DNA from: a virus
Virus record (IMG/VR): IMGVR_UViG_3300043777_000227
Location: 1-52,890 of that record
Reading direction: 5' to 3' (one strand)
DNA: 52,890 nucleotides
A program made the position numbers and the translations under genes. Below the pieces are notes generated by a model, which saw only the letters and a list, made by a program, of their open reading frames with translations, had not been told where the DNA came from and searched no databases. Below are positions 30,766 through 39,086 of this stretch, in pieces. Positions within the stretch are counted from its first letter, which is position 1, and each line of letters opens with the position of its first letter.

Positions 30766-32090
30766 TAACTCCAGAGGAATTTGACGCACTCCACGCTGAG
30801 CTAGCCAAAGACGCTGAGCCAGCCAAGGAAATTCCCCAGGGCGGCTGGGTTGTAACGGAAAATGGCTCATTGGGACATCGCCAGCCAGGCCAGGACACCT
30901 GGATCAGCCTGTTCTACAAGACCGTTGATGGCGCCAAGGTTCGCTCAGACTACTTCTACCCAACAAACCAACCCTGGAAGCTAGCCAAGCACCAAGGCTT
31001 TACCCTGCCAAAGTTCGCCGGCTTGTTGCCTGAGCTGTGCAAGCGGCTGAATGTCTCGGCGACTTCAGGCACTGACCCAGAAATCTTCGTCCAGGATCGC
31101 TGGGGCGACATTCTCCCGGCTTGGAGTTTCCTGCCCAACAAAGCTGAGGCGTATAAGTTGCCTCGTTGGGAAAATGAGAAGGTGTTTAGGGACTCCGGCC
31201 CGCTATCGGCAGAAGTCAAGGCCAACTCCGTAGCCTACTGGGATGGCTTTCAAGCTGAATTCTCCACGCCAGGAGTGAACTGCCTAGACATCCTCTGCGC
31301 CGAGGTGTTCCACCAGTTGAAGGCGTTGCAAGCCAAGATGCCTTTGGGCTGCAAGCTAAGCCCAGAGAGCACCCTACCAGTAACCCAGCTAGTTCTGGAC
31401 AAGGCTAGCGAGGAGCATGTCGCTCTAGGCTGCAAGCCTTCCCTGAACGCCTATGGGCACAAGGGCATTTGCGTGGAGAATTGCCGGGATTTGCGCCACC
31501 GTTTTGCTGGAGGTCACATCCATTTTGGCCTGGACGAGCAGTTCAAAGCGCCTGAGCAGCTAATTGCTGCCGTCAAGATGATAGACGCGGTGATGGGTGT
31601 AGCCTCGGTGAGCCTGCTGCCCAAGGAATCGCCAATTCGCCGCCGCTACTATGGACTGGCTGGTGAATATCGCACGCCCAGCCATGGACTAGAGTATCGA
31701 GTATTGAGCAACTACTGGCTGCGCTCACCCAAGCTATTCATGCTAACCTTTACGTTGGCCAGAGGCGCCATGCGGTTGGGCCTCAGGGATTTCCGCAAGG
31801 ATTACCAAGCTAGCGACGCCGAGGTGACTGAGTGTATCAACAACCACGATGTGGACTTGGCGTGCAAGCTGATTGATCGGAACCGGGTGATCTACGAGGC
31901 GCTATTGAATGCCTACTGTAACGCCGATGCCAGAGGCGTGGACTATACCCTGGCTATGTTCAAGGGTGGCGTGGACAATTACCTGCCCAGCCAGGATATT
32001 CCGGCGAACTGGCACCTAGACCAACCAACCTATGGATACGCCAACAAGGAGCTGAGCGGGCGATGGGGACTGCACCTAGCAAGCATCTAA
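30762..32090 (+). CDS. COOH.NH2 ligase, phiEco32-like type 2 (copy 1)
   Basis: 442 residues from TTG 30762 (TTGA overlap; GGAGG 5-7 nt upstream). Family hallmarks of the glutamine-synthetase-fold amidoligases: SGTDPEIFVQD (102-112), AEVKANSVAYWDGFQAEF (about 150-167), HRFAGGHIHFG (246-256) and YGLAGEYRTPSHGLEYRVLS (297-316). These supply the acidic and His residues expected for ATP/Mg and substrate. The predicted reaction is ATP-dependent ligation of a carboxylate to an amine; substrates unknown. N-terminal ~95 residues and a C-terminal ~120 are accessory. Two divergent paralogues lie at 34859 and 40072. Confidence 0.85.
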   Translation: MITPEEFDALHAELAKDAEPAKEIPQGGWVVTENGSLGHRQPGQDTWISLFYKTVDGAKVRSDYFYPTNQPWKLAKHQGFTLPKFAGLLPELCKRLNVSATSGTDPEIFVQDRWGDILPAWSFLPNKAEAYKLPRWENEKVFRDSGPLSAEVKANSVAYWDGFQAEFSTPGVNCLDILCAEVFHQLKALQAKMPLGCKLSPESTLPVTQLVLDKASEEHVALGCKPSLNAYGHKGICVENCRDLRHRFAGGHIHFGLDEQFKAPEQLIAAVKMIDAVMGVASVSLLPKESPIRRRYYGLAGEYRTPSHGLEYRVLSNYWLRSPKLFMLTFTLARGAMRLGLRDFRKDYQASDAEVTECINNHDVDLACKLIDRNRVIYEALLNAYCNADARGVDYTLAMFKGGVDNYLPSQDIPANWHLDQPTYGYANKELSGRWGLHLASI

Positions 32091-32353
32091 GCGCTCTGGA
32101 ACTGGACAACCTGCGCCGGCAGCGAGCACGCTGCCCAGCTTGCAATGGCACTGGCCGCCAGCCCGACCAGCTCACGCAGTCCGATGACCGCTTTTGTGAG
32201 CCATGCCACAGCTTTGGCTGGGTGCTGCCCAATGCTAATTGCGCTTGCGGGCGCTCCCCAAATATGGAGCAGGAAGGGATTTTATTTTGTGGCAGGCCAC
32301 CTTGCCTGGAGCGGCTCAAAACCGCCAAGCTAGTGGACCAATATTTGTACTGA
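32063..32353 (+). CDS. Small zinc-binding protein
   Basis: 96 residues, starting 28 nt before the ligase stop in another frame. CPACNGTG (24-31) and CEPCHSFGW (45-53) are DnaJ-type zinc knuckles; CACGRSP and FCGRPPCLER add more Cys. Likely a zinc-ribbon binding protein partnered with the ligase or RNA. Ribosome site is weak. Followed by the long structured non-coding segment. Confidence 0.6.
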   Translation: MGTAPSKHLSALELDNLRRQRARCPACNGTGRQPDQLTQSDDRFCEPCHSFGWVLPNANCACGRSPNMEQEGILFCGRPPCLERLKTAKLVDQYLY

Positions 32354-32718
32354 GTTGCCACATCGAACTTGAGGAAGCATCCAGTTGTCACGCAGCCGCG
32401 CCTGAAGTCTGACAGTGGCCCTAAGGGCCTGGGGGTGAGAACTCCTCGTTTGACACGGGAACACTTTCAGGCACGGTCGGTTGGCGTAGAAGCTAGTTGC
32501 CTCTGTGCGCGACGTAAGCCTGGGTTGGGCCAGCGATAACGCTATATTCGCCTTCGGGTGGATCACTAGCGCGCTGGTATGGACCACGCCTTGCAAAAGG
32601 CGTTCAGGGCTGGGCGTCCGGTTAAACAAGTAGCTAGTCTGCGCCCGTTGACGGTGCCGAGGGAACCGGCATGGACACGGACTGGCGCTGTTTCCTCAGG
32701 AAATTTTCTGGAGGTTGT
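32354..32718 (+). ncRNA. Large structured non-coding RNA A
   Basis: 365 nt without a credible gene and with multiple strong helices: CCTGAAGT/ACTTTCAGG (32401-32408 with 32463-32471) closes a domain holding GGCCC/GGGCC (32417-32421 with 32425-32429) and CTCGT/ACGGG (32445-32449 with 32455-32459). A 15-pair arm (CCAGCG/CGCTGG, CGCTA/TAGCG, CGCC/GGTG; 32530-32577) is capped by a UUCG tetraloop; ACGCCTT/AAGGCGT (32586-32603) has a GCAA loop. GTGCCG/CGGCAT and GGGCG/CGCCC lie further 3'. UUCG and GNRA loops plus long-range pairing argue for a folded RNA. No known class recognised. The next gene's GGAGG is at 32710. Confidence 0.6.
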
Positions 32719-33102
32719 ATGACAGGCTGCTTAGCTGAATCCTTGTATCTGCTGGAAAGCTCATTGAGAACACGCGGCTATAGTGTGTGCAGGATGAATG
32801 GACGAACCGTTCATGTTACAACTTCCCAAGGCGCCAAGTTTGATCTGTCGTTTCTGGATGGAAACCGCCGCGTATTGGTCAGCAATCATGTGTGGGTGCC
32901 GCCAGAGGATCGAGGTAGGGGTGAAGGTAGGCGCTTGCTGAATCTGCGTGAGGTGGTCGCCAGGGAAGCTGGCGTAAACCTACTAATGGCAACTGTGCAT
33001 AATACCAACAAGCCAGAAATCCATTTGCTGTCCACAAGCGGTTGGAAGCGCCTGTTGAATAGGCGTGAAACCAAAGTATCCTTGTGGATTAAAAAGCTCT
33101 AG
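32719..33102 (+). CDS. GNAT-like acetyltransferase
   Basis: 127 residues from ATG 32719 with GGAGG 4 nt upstream; longer readings run into the structured RNA. NHVWVPPEDRGRGEGRRLLN (about 71-90) matches the 'V.P..RG.G.G..L' acetyl-CoA loop of GNAT proteins, followed by LREVVAREAGV and the 'N....l..s.GW.rL' element (NKPEIHLLSTSGWKRLLN). The N-terminal half is short, so the fold may be trimmed. Acyl transfer to an amine would fit the neighbouring amidoligase genes, but the substrate is unknown. Confidence 0.7.
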   Translation: MTGCLAESLYLLESSLRTRGYSVCRMNGRTVHVTTSQGAKFDLSFLDGNRRVLVSNHVWVPPEDRGRGEGRRLLNLREVVAREAGVNLLMATVHNTNKPEIHLLSTSGWKRLLNRRETKVSLWIKKL

Positions 33103-33519
33103 GCGTCGTCCAGCCGGGAGTGGTTGCCGCCTACTGGCGGTGGACCTAACCGAGTGTGGGCACTAAACGCCGAAAAGCGGCGGCGAACAGCTGCCGTTGA
33201 GGGGACCGCTACGGCGGTTCGCAGCGCAAGCTGCTGGGTCGAACATCGCAAGCCAGCCTTGGCCGGTAGGGGGAGACTGGTGCGCGAGCAAAATGTTGGC
33301 AGCTTCCACAACCTGTGTGGAACCAGCTGACTAATCCCGTGGACCCGCTAGGCGAGCTTGGCCAAGGGCTGAAACCCCTTGCCCCGGCGACGACCCTAGC
33401 GACCGAGACCAAAGATAAATTTCCACGGGTTCCTAGCCGGGGATGCACCAGCGCGAAAGCGGGAGGCGCAAGCCTTGAGTGGTGCGGAGGTCCCCGGCAA
33501 AGTTTCTAAGGAGACTAGC
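33103..33519 (+). ncRNA. Large structured non-coding RNA B
   Basis: 417 nt non-coding with many exact helices: CCGCC/GGCGG (33127-33140), CGCCG/CGGCG (33168-33182), GCCGT/ACGGC (33193-33214), GCAGC/GCTGC with a GCAA loop (33221-33234), TTCCACA/TGTGGAA (33304-33322) and CAAGGG/CCCTTG (33363-33381). The 3' domain is a textbook multi-helix junction: GCCGGGGA/TCCCCGGC (33436-33443 with 33491-33498), inside it GCACCA/TGGTGC (33445-33450 with 33480-33485), enclosing CGC-GAAA-GCG and AGGC-GCAA-GCCT hairpins. No tRNA, tmRNA, RNase P or intron core was recognised. The ribosome site of the next gene is at 33508-33513. Confidence 0.6.
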
Positions 33520-34146
33520 TTGGACCTAGTAATAACACCTAGCCGCAGGTTGATTCACCAAGCAGTCTATCCAGCTGGCCAACGCCTGCCGAAATGGCCC
33601 GACAAGCAATATGGCGGCTACCGGCCTTGGGCGCCAGTGGAAACTCGCCGGCATGGGCATGTCATACAAATCGAGCCTAACCGCTTCTCGCACCAAGACG
33701 GCTGGTTCAGCCCGCTGAAGGACAAGCAAGACTCCGGCTCGCTGTTGGAGCTAGCCGGGGGAAATTTGAAATTTGGCGATTATATCTATTGGGTAGGGCA
33801 CAAGGTCCAGCGGGCAAACTTCTCGCTGTGCCGCTGGTGCCACAAGAATTGCTTCGATTATCGAGAGCGCAAGGACCACTTCGACAAGGTGCGCACGGAA
33901 ACCTTCTCGCACGCCAAGCTGTTGGACTTCTCCGCCAAGCTGCTACGGGCTAGGGATTTGTGCGTGAGCTGTGGTTGCCACACCCGCCAGCAGAAATGGG
34001 GCGTGCCTTTGTGCCAAACGCTGAGGTGCATGGAGTACTTTATGTTCGATGTGCACATCCTGGATGGCAAGCTGGTGCAGGAGTGCCAAAACGCCGTGCT
34101 GCGCGATTTGGGACTGGCTGTGGACAAAAGGGTGGTGTGCGTATGA
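33520..34146 (+). CDS. Zinc-binding hypothetical protein in ligase cassette
   Basis: 208 residues from TTG 33520 with AAGGAG 6 nt upstream; a start 15 codons earlier would read through the RNA's 3' helix. CRWCHKNCFDYRERKDHF (about 103-120) and LCVSCGCHTRQQKWG with PLCQTLRC (146-170) provide seven to eight Cys/His for zinc. The N-terminal half is strand-rich and basic (RHGHVIQIEPNRFSHQDGWF). It ends overlapping the next gene. No enzyme family recognised; could recognise a peptide or RNA. Confidence 0.65.
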   Translation: MDLVITPSRRLIHQAVYPAGQRLPKWPDKQYGGYRPWAPVETRRHGHVIQIEPNRFSHQDGWFSPLKDKQDSGSLLELAGGNLKFGDYIYWVGHKVQRANFSLCRWCHKNCFDYRERKDHFDKVRTETFSHAKLLDFSAKLLRARDLCVSCGCHTRQQKWGVPLCQTLRCMEYFMFDVHILDGKLVQECQNAVLRDLGLAVDKRVVCV

Positions 34147-34862
34147 AGCAATTTCACATCGAACGCTACCTAAATCCCAAATGGACTTGGCGGTTGGGCA
34201 GCAAGCCCGATCCATTTCCTGGCCAGTGGCCTACTCGCTTGTTCCTGCGCCATGACGAATCCAAGTTCCTTTATCTGGGCAAGCCCAGTATTCCCCAGGT
34301 CCAGCGCTTCAACCTCCTGGTCCAGAAACTTGGCCTGAACATCTGGGACTGTGCGGTGGAATTCGACCGAGGCGGCGCTGTCTACACCCACACCGGCCAG
34401 AAGGGCACTGCGCATACCGGCAATTTGTTCCAGCTCTACCACCATTGGAACTACCCCGATAGCTTGGCTAGGCACCTGACCATACCGCTACACTGCAAGC
34501 GGCTAGGAGGCCAGTCGGTATACTCACCGTGGCAAACCTTGCCGCCGGGCTATGACGAGGCGTTTCTCCAATGGCTGGCGGACTTTCTGGGTGGCAAGCT
34601 GAAAGCCCCAGCACCTGAGCCGTCCAAGAAAAAAGCTAACCAACTGGAAGAAATCCTAGAGCGCTATGCTCCACCGCTGAGAGCGGCGCAGGCGCGGCCA
34701 GGTGGTATATTCCAAGCCCAGTGGAACGGGCGGGAGATTTTTGGGGGTGGGGTCAATGCACAGCCGGCTCCTGAACCTCAACCAGCTCAGCAGCAAGGCC
34801 GTCGAGCGCTGCCCGATCTAGATGAATGGAATCCACCAGAAATCGTCGAGGTGCGTGATTGA
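34143..34862 (+). CDS. Hypothetical protein with Pro/Gln-rich tail in ligase cassette
   Basis: 239 residues, ATG 34143 overlapping the preceding stop. The first ~160 residues look globular (RLFLRHDESKFLYLGKPSIP; IWDCAVEFDRGGAVYTHTG), the rest is a charged linker and Pro/Gln-rich tail (QPAPEPQPAQQQGRR) ending NPPEIVEVRD. A disordered, carboxylate-rich tail would be accessible to a ligase, so it is a candidate substrate or partner of the ligases; that is inference. Overlaps the next gene by TTGA. Confidence 0.6.
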   Translation: MKQFHIERYLNPKWTWRLGSKPDPFPGQWPTRLFLRHDESKFLYLGKPSIPQVQRFNLLVQKLGLNIWDCAVEFDRGGAVYTHTGQKGTAHTGNLFQLYHHWNYPDSLARHLTIPLHCKRLGGQSVYSPWQTLPPGYDEAFLQWLADFLGGKLKAPAPEPSKKKANQLEEILERYAPPLRAAQARPGGIFQAQWNGREIFGGGVNAQPAPEPQPAQQQGRRALPDLDEWNPPEIVEVRD

Positions 34863-36358
34863 GCGCTTACACCGACCTCCGAGAAGATTTCCGCCAAGCG
34901 CTAGTACTAGGTGGTGTGCGACGAGACGACCACCTCAGCGCCCACTGGCGTGAGCAGCTGCCTAGCCACATCCGAGAGGTCTGGCTCCGGCGCTACTACC
35001 GCCCAGTAGAAAATCCTCTAGCACCCCTGGGCCAGTACGTCAACCATTTCCTGGTGGGTGCTGACCCAGAGTTTAGCCTGGGCATGGATGGTGGGTTGGA
35101 GGACGCCTGCAATCTCAATCTGAAAGCTGGGCTGGCTTGGGGCGCAGATAACAATGGCCGCCTAGCTGAGCTGCGCCCCGTACCCAGCAGGAGCTGCCTA
35201 AGGGTGGTTGCTAGCATAGGCGCTGAGCTGCGCTGGATGTCCTGGTTGCACAAAGGATTGATGAACTACCAGTGGAAATCTGGCGCCTGGACTGGGCGAG
35301 ACGGGCTAGGCGGCCATGTACACTTCGGTCGCAAGAAGAAAACCCTCACCCCCGCAGAAACTGCCGCCTTGGACACTCTCTGCTTCTGGCTGTACCAATC
35401 GGGGATTTTCAACTACGCTGAAGGCAAGGAGCGCTACCAGCGCACTCGCGGGCATGGAGGCTATGGACGCCCAGGGGACATTCGCTGGCAGCTCCACGGA
35501 TGGGAGTACCGAACGCTGCCTAGCTGGCTGGACAGCCCGTGGCTAGCTTATTTCAGCTTGACGCTGAGCAAGCTGGCGGTGTTTGACCCGCAGCTATTGC
35601 CCCGTTTGCACAAGAATCTGGAGTTGGAGTCGCCTTCGCGCATCAAGGACCACCTCTCAGCGCTGCTAGCCTATTACCAGCATCGAGACGACGACGCTGC
35701 CTTGGCTTATGCAATCCTGGTGAGGAGGGATTTCCCGAAGTATGACCCCAGCGATTTCAAGCCGCGCTGGGGCATCTTCGCACCACCGTTGCTAGTACCT
35801 CTAGTTCACATCATCCCTAATAGCGTGGAACCAGCGGAGGTGGAAGTGCGAGAAATGGCCCAAGCCCTGCTAGCCGGCCGTCCACCAGAGCCAGTAAACT
35901 CTCAGCCTACCTGGCATCCGCATCTTCTACCAGTAAACTATGTATATCTCCCGGATATGGTGCAAACGCGCCATGCCCCTGGGCTAGGTGAGCTGATGGT
36001 TGGACTCTGCACCTACGGGGAGGGTGTGCAGGTCCGCTCGCTAGGCGAGCGCCAATCAAGTATCTATATAGGCCAGGATTGGGCAAGGTATCTATCTCGA
36101 AAGCACTGGCAAGAGCTAAAGCTGCGCTTCCCCGACATCAAGTTCTCCCAAGACGAGTCAAATCGCCTGACCTTTACCACAGGCATTGACTACAAGCGCT
36201 ATGGCCGGGAGCTAAAGCGCTGGCTCTGGGAAGGCCAGTTGCCAATCTGGCGCGTCGAGGATGTGCAAGCTGGTAGCTATACCCAATGGCAAGCCTCCAG
36301 AAAGATTCCTGAGGCGCCTAAGGCTAAGCCAGCTGGAAAGTATTCTATCCAACTATGA
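34859..36358 (+). CDS. COOH.NH2 ligase, phiEco32-like type 2 (copy 2)
   Basis: 499 residues from TTG 34859 (TTGA overlap, GAGGTG 5 nt upstream). Core motifs: VGADPEFSLG (66-75), GADNNGRLAELRPVPS (95-110), LGGHVHFGRKK (150-160), GYGRPGDIR (201-209) and HGWEYRTLPSWL (213-224). These match copy 3 much better than copy 1 (shared GYGR.GD.R). The extra C-terminal ~200 residues contain a domain absent from the others (LGERQSSIYIGQDWARYLSR). Predicted ATP-dependent amide ligation; substrates unknown. CTAG occurs 15 times in this gene, about three to four times the chance rate. Confidence 0.85.
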   Translation: MSAYTDLREDFRQALVLGGVRRDDHLSAHWREQLPSHIREVWLRRYYRPVENPLAPLGQYVNHFLVGADPEFSLGMDGGLEDACNLNLKAGLAWGADNNGRLAELRPVPSRSCLRVVASIGAELRWMSWLHKGLMNYQWKSGAWTGRDGLGGHVHFGRKKKTLTPAETAALDTLCFWLYQSGIFNYAEGKERYQRTRGHGGYGRPGDIRWQLHGWEYRTLPSWLDSPWLAYFSLTLSKLAVFDPQLLPRLHKNLELESPSRIKDHLSALLAYYQHRDDDAALAYAILVRRDFPKYDPSDFKPRWGIFAPPLLVPLVHIIPNSVEPAEVEVREMAQALLAGRPPEPVNSQPTWHPHLLPVNYVYLPDMVQTRHAPGLGELMVGLCTYGEGVQVRSLGERQSSIYIGQDWARYLSRKHWQELKLRFPDIKFSQDESNRLTFTTGIDYKRYGRELKRWLWEGQLPIWRVEDVQAGSYTQWQASRKIPEAPKAKPAGKYSIQL

Positions 36359-36374
36359 AAGGTGGTGGTGAACG

Positions 36375-37460
36375 ATGTGCGGCATCGGAGGAATAGTTCG
36401 CTACGGTGAACGGCCCATTCTACCCTGGCAGGTGGAGATGCTAGCCTGTTCGCTGGAGTATCGAGGTAACGACGCTACAGGCCTGGTTGTGCAATTCCAG
36501 GATGGCAGTTTGGAGCTACTTAAGAACCATGAGCCAGCCTGGCAGTTTATGTCAGCCAAGGACACCCAGGAGTGGCTAGCCAAGCAGCTGGACCGGCCAG
36601 AGCACAAGCTGGTGCTGGTCCACACCCGCAAGATGACCAAAGGCAGCCAGTACCAGAACAAGAATAACCACCCGATGTTTGATGGCCAAGCCGCCATCAT
36701 CCACAATGGGGTGATCTCCAATGACGACGACCTATTCAAGTCCCTCCAATTGGAACGGGCTGCCGAGACCGATTCGGACATCATCCGCGCCATTGTGGAC
36801 AAGTGGGGTTTGGATCGCAAGCTAGTAGGCCGGGACGGCAAGTTAACCAAGCTAATTGGCTCAGTGGCCTCAGCAGCAATCCACCCTGGCTACCCACAGA
36901 AGTTGCTCTTGCTGCGGAGCAACAACCCGCTCTACATCGGCACCAACAAAGAGCACATGGCGTTTGCCAGTTGCAAGCGCAGCTGCTTCCTGGTGCTAGG
37001 CAATTGGGTTAAGCGTTTTGGCATTGAGCAGCGAGTCCACGACAACGACCTGGCGTTCATTTCCATGCCTAACCATACTGGCTGGCTGTTGGACCTCTCC
37101 AAGAAGGAGCTGGCTTGGCACGATGAATTCACCGCCTCGCACTACGAGCGCAAGATAGTCTACAACGTCCACAATCCCGATTGGAAGCGCCGCAAGGAAG
37201 AAGCCGAGCGGGCCTTCGACCGAGCACAAAAGCTAGCCGAAGAAGAACGCAAGAAGGAGCCGCCCACCCGCCCTTTAGTCCAGCGTCGTCCGGACTATGT
37301 AGTGTGCCAGGGCGAACTGTCCGGCAAACGCTGTACGACTATTTGCGATCTGCGGGCTCAATCTGTGGAGAAGCCGATATGGAAGATGGCTTGTCCAGAT
37401 TGTGGGACTAACCTGGTGAATATGCCTGCGTGCAATTCCCAAGGCGAGATTATCCAGTAA
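36375..37460 (+). CDS. Class II glutamine amidotransferase (GAT-II)
   Basis: 361 residues, ATG 36375. The N-terminus CGIGGIVRYGERP places the nucleophilic Cys at residue 2, exposed after Met removal as in Ntn amidotransferases. YRGNDATGLV (about 30-39), LVHTRKMTKG (78-87) and AIIHNGVISNDDD (109-121) are the glutamine-binding and catalytic motifs of this fold. It should release ammonia from glutamine for the ligases. The C-terminal ~90 residues add a charged helix and a Cys-rich end (CQGELSGKRCTTICDLR; CPDCGTN) that may bind zinc. Confidence 0.85.
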   Translation: MCGIGGIVRYGERPILPWQVEMLACSLEYRGNDATGLVVQFQDGSLELLKNHEPAWQFMSAKDTQEWLAKQLDRPEHKLVLVHTRKMTKGSQYQNKNNHPMFDGQAAIIHNGVISNDDDLFKSLQLERAAETDSDIIRAIVDKWGLDRKLVGRDGKLTKLIGSVASAAIHPGYPQKLLLLRSNNPLYIGTNKEHMAFASCKRSCFLVLGNWVKRFGIEQRVHDNDLAFISMPNHTGWLLDLSKKELAWHDEFTASHYERKIVYNVHNPDWKRRKEEAERAFDRAQKLAEEERKKEPPTRPLVQRRPDYVVCQGELSGKRCTTICDLRAQSVEKPIWKMACPDCGTNLVNMPACNSQGEIIQ

Positions 37461-37475
37461 TTTCTAGGAGGCCAA

Positions 37476-38306
37476 GTGCCAAATTATATTATCCGTCGGT
37501 TGAAGCTAGGCCGCCGGAGCTGTAAAGGAATTCGCATCGCCAGTCGCCATCTTCGCCGCTCAATCCGCCATGATCGGGGAGTGCCTCAGGATGCTGAGTG
37601 GGTCTTTCGCTGGGGCTGCACGGCCCGCATACCCCACGACCGGGTGGTAAACTCCCCGGAGGCTATCAACTGCGTCAACAACAAAGCCGGTTTCCGCGAG
37701 AAACTCCAAGAAGCCGGACTATGCCCACAGACTTGGTTTAATTATGTGGATGTTACATTCCCCTGCATCGTGCGTCCTATGTTTCATGCCCAGGGCAAGA
37801 AGCTCTGGAAGTGTGACAACATCCAGCAATTAGCTCTGGCCGCAGATCGCGCAGGCCAAGGTTGGTACGCCAGCCAGTTGATTAATAAGACCGCCGAGTA
37901 CCGCGTCCTGGTCGCTCAGGGTCGAGCTGTTTGGGTGGTCAAGAAGATTCCAGCTAACCCTCAGGCTATCGCCTGGAATGTGAACCAAGGCGGTCGCTTT
38001 GAGAATATCTCCTGGGACAATTGGCCGCTCAAGGTGGTCAAGACCGCCATCCAAGCTTGGAAGCTTAGCGGCCTGGATTTCGGCGGGGTGGACATTATGG
38101 AGGACGCCGACGGCAAATGCTATGTGCTGGAAATCAACTCAGCGCCTAGCCAGACCTCGCCCTACCGCCAGCAATGTATGGCTAAGGTGTTTGATTGGAT
38201 TGTTGAGCACAACTCCTGCAAGGAAATCCCCTTGCCTGAGGAAAAGGGTGGCTATAGGAAATTTATCCACCCAGCAATCTCCCAGGATGCTCGACTAGGA
38301 GCCTAG
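37476..38306 (+). CDS. ATP-grasp ligase
   Basis: 276 residues from GTG 37476 with TAGGAGG 6 nt upstream. FPCIVRPMFHAQGKKLW (about 90-107) is the ATP-binding lysine/glycine loop; ASQLINKTAEYRVLV follows; GLDFGGVDIMEDADGKCYVL (about 200-220) with EINSAPS is the catalytic Mg-binding E-x-N end of ATP-grasp enzymes. The N-terminal ~60 residues are basic. It would activate a carboxylate as acyl-phosphate and join it to an amine, alongside the GS-fold ligases. Phage cassettes pairing these with GAT-II were predicted by Aravind and colleagues. Confidence 0.8.
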   Translation: MPNYIIRRLKLGRRSCKGIRIASRHLRRSIRHDRGVPQDAEWVFRWGCTARIPHDRVVNSPEAINCVNNKAGFREKLQEAGLCPQTWFNYVDVTFPCIVRPMFHAQGKKLWKCDNIQQLALAADRAGQGWYASQLINKTAEYRVLVAQGRAVWVVKKIPANPQAIAWNVNQGGRFENISWDNWPLKVVKTAIQAWKLSGLDFGGVDIMEDADGKCYVLEINSAPSQTSPYRQQCMAKVFDWIVEHNSCKEIPLPEEKGGYRKFIHPAISQDARLGA

Positions 38307-38307
38307 C

Positions 38308-38511
38308 ATGGCCCAAGCACCTCTGTGTTTCATATGTGGTGGGCGAACGGGCAATCGCGCCATCATAACCAACATGCGAACCCGCCGGGGCTTCTGCCGG
38401 AAGTGTAACGAAATGCCTGGATTCTGGCGCATGTTCTGGGACTCGCGTTCAGAAGTTAAACCAGCTGTAGACGACCCTCTAGGAAAGGAGCCAGAAAACC
38501 TTGCCAAGTAG
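38308..38511 (+). CDS. Small zinc-ribbon protein with AVDD motif
   Basis: 67 residues. CFICGGRT (7-14) and CRKCNEM (30-36) form a four-Cys zinc ribbon. The tail contains VKPAVDDPLGKEPENLAK, a member of the AVD[AD] motif group. It starts one base after the ATP-grasp stop, so it is probably co-translated with it, and its 3' end overlaps the next gene. Unknown function. Confidence 0.6.
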   Translation: MAQAPLCFICGGRTGNRAIITNMRTRRGFCRKCNEMPGFWRMFWDSRSEVKPAVDDPLGKEPENLAK

Positions 38512-39085
38512 AATTCGTGTGATGTACGCCACCCGAGACGGGGCGACTTTGTACGGCAAGAAGGTACTAACCGAGTTCTTGAAGTGGGCAGCGACCAATC
38601 CGGCTACGGCCAAGTATGTTGCTGCACCCGGCTGGAAAACTCTGCCCCTCTGGAAGCGCCTGCAAACCCTCCAGAAGCTTGGCAACTGGACCGGCAAGCT
38701 GACCATTTGGCGAGAGCGCCGAGGCGTCCACGCCAAGGAGAGCCATGCCATAGCCACCTGCAAGATACGTGGCCTGCGGCGGAAGCGTGCTAAGGAAGCC
38801 CAGCCAGTCAATCCCTGGGGCCAGTATATGGTCAACTGGCAATGGAACCGAGACGCGCTAGACAGCTCAGAGGGATTTCGCATTATTTTGCAACGTGCCA
38901 TCCTCGCTGGGGACCAGTTCGCTGAAGTTGGCGGGGTTCCTTACAAAATAAACCGCTATGTTACCATCCTAAAGCCAGTAGCCGGGCGTGCAGGCTACAA
39001 GAAATTCCGCATGCCTCAAATGGAATATCGCGTAGCGGGTGAGGCTCCTGCGCCTGGCCATCCCCAGGTAGGAATCTGGCGCTAG
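38501..39085 (+). CDS. Hypothetical protein in ligase cassette
   Basis: 194 residues from TTG 38501; AAGGAG lies 10 nt upstream, so a slightly later ATG (38522) is also possible. Basic and Trp-rich (GKLTIWRERRGVHAKESHAI; RLQTLQKLGNWTGKLTI), with an alpha/beta C-terminus. No cofactor motif seen. Its place between the ATP-grasp and sigma-like genes is the only hint of role. Confidence 0.55.
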   Translation: MPSRIRVMYATRDGATLYGKKVLTEFLKWAATNPATAKYVAAPGWKTLPLWKRLQTLQKLGNWTGKLTIWRERRGVHAKESHAIATCKIRGLRRKRAKEAQPVNPWGQYMVNWQWNRDALDSSEGFRIILQRAILAGDQFAEVGGVPYKINRYVTILKPVAGRAGYKKFRMPQMEYRVAGEAPAPGHPQVGIWR

Positions 39086-39086
39086 G

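Noticed and set aside
32330-33330. Short reading frames across both structured RNAs (for example minus 32330-32629, plus 33124-33330)
   Set aside because: Low-complexity, Arg/Ser/Pro-rich products without ribosome sites, and they run straight across perfect helices.
32354-33519. tmRNA, RNase P RNA or a group I/II intron in the structured segments
   Set aside because: No tmRNA acceptor/tag region, no RNase P conserved core strings, and no intron core or interrupted gene on either side could be recognised.
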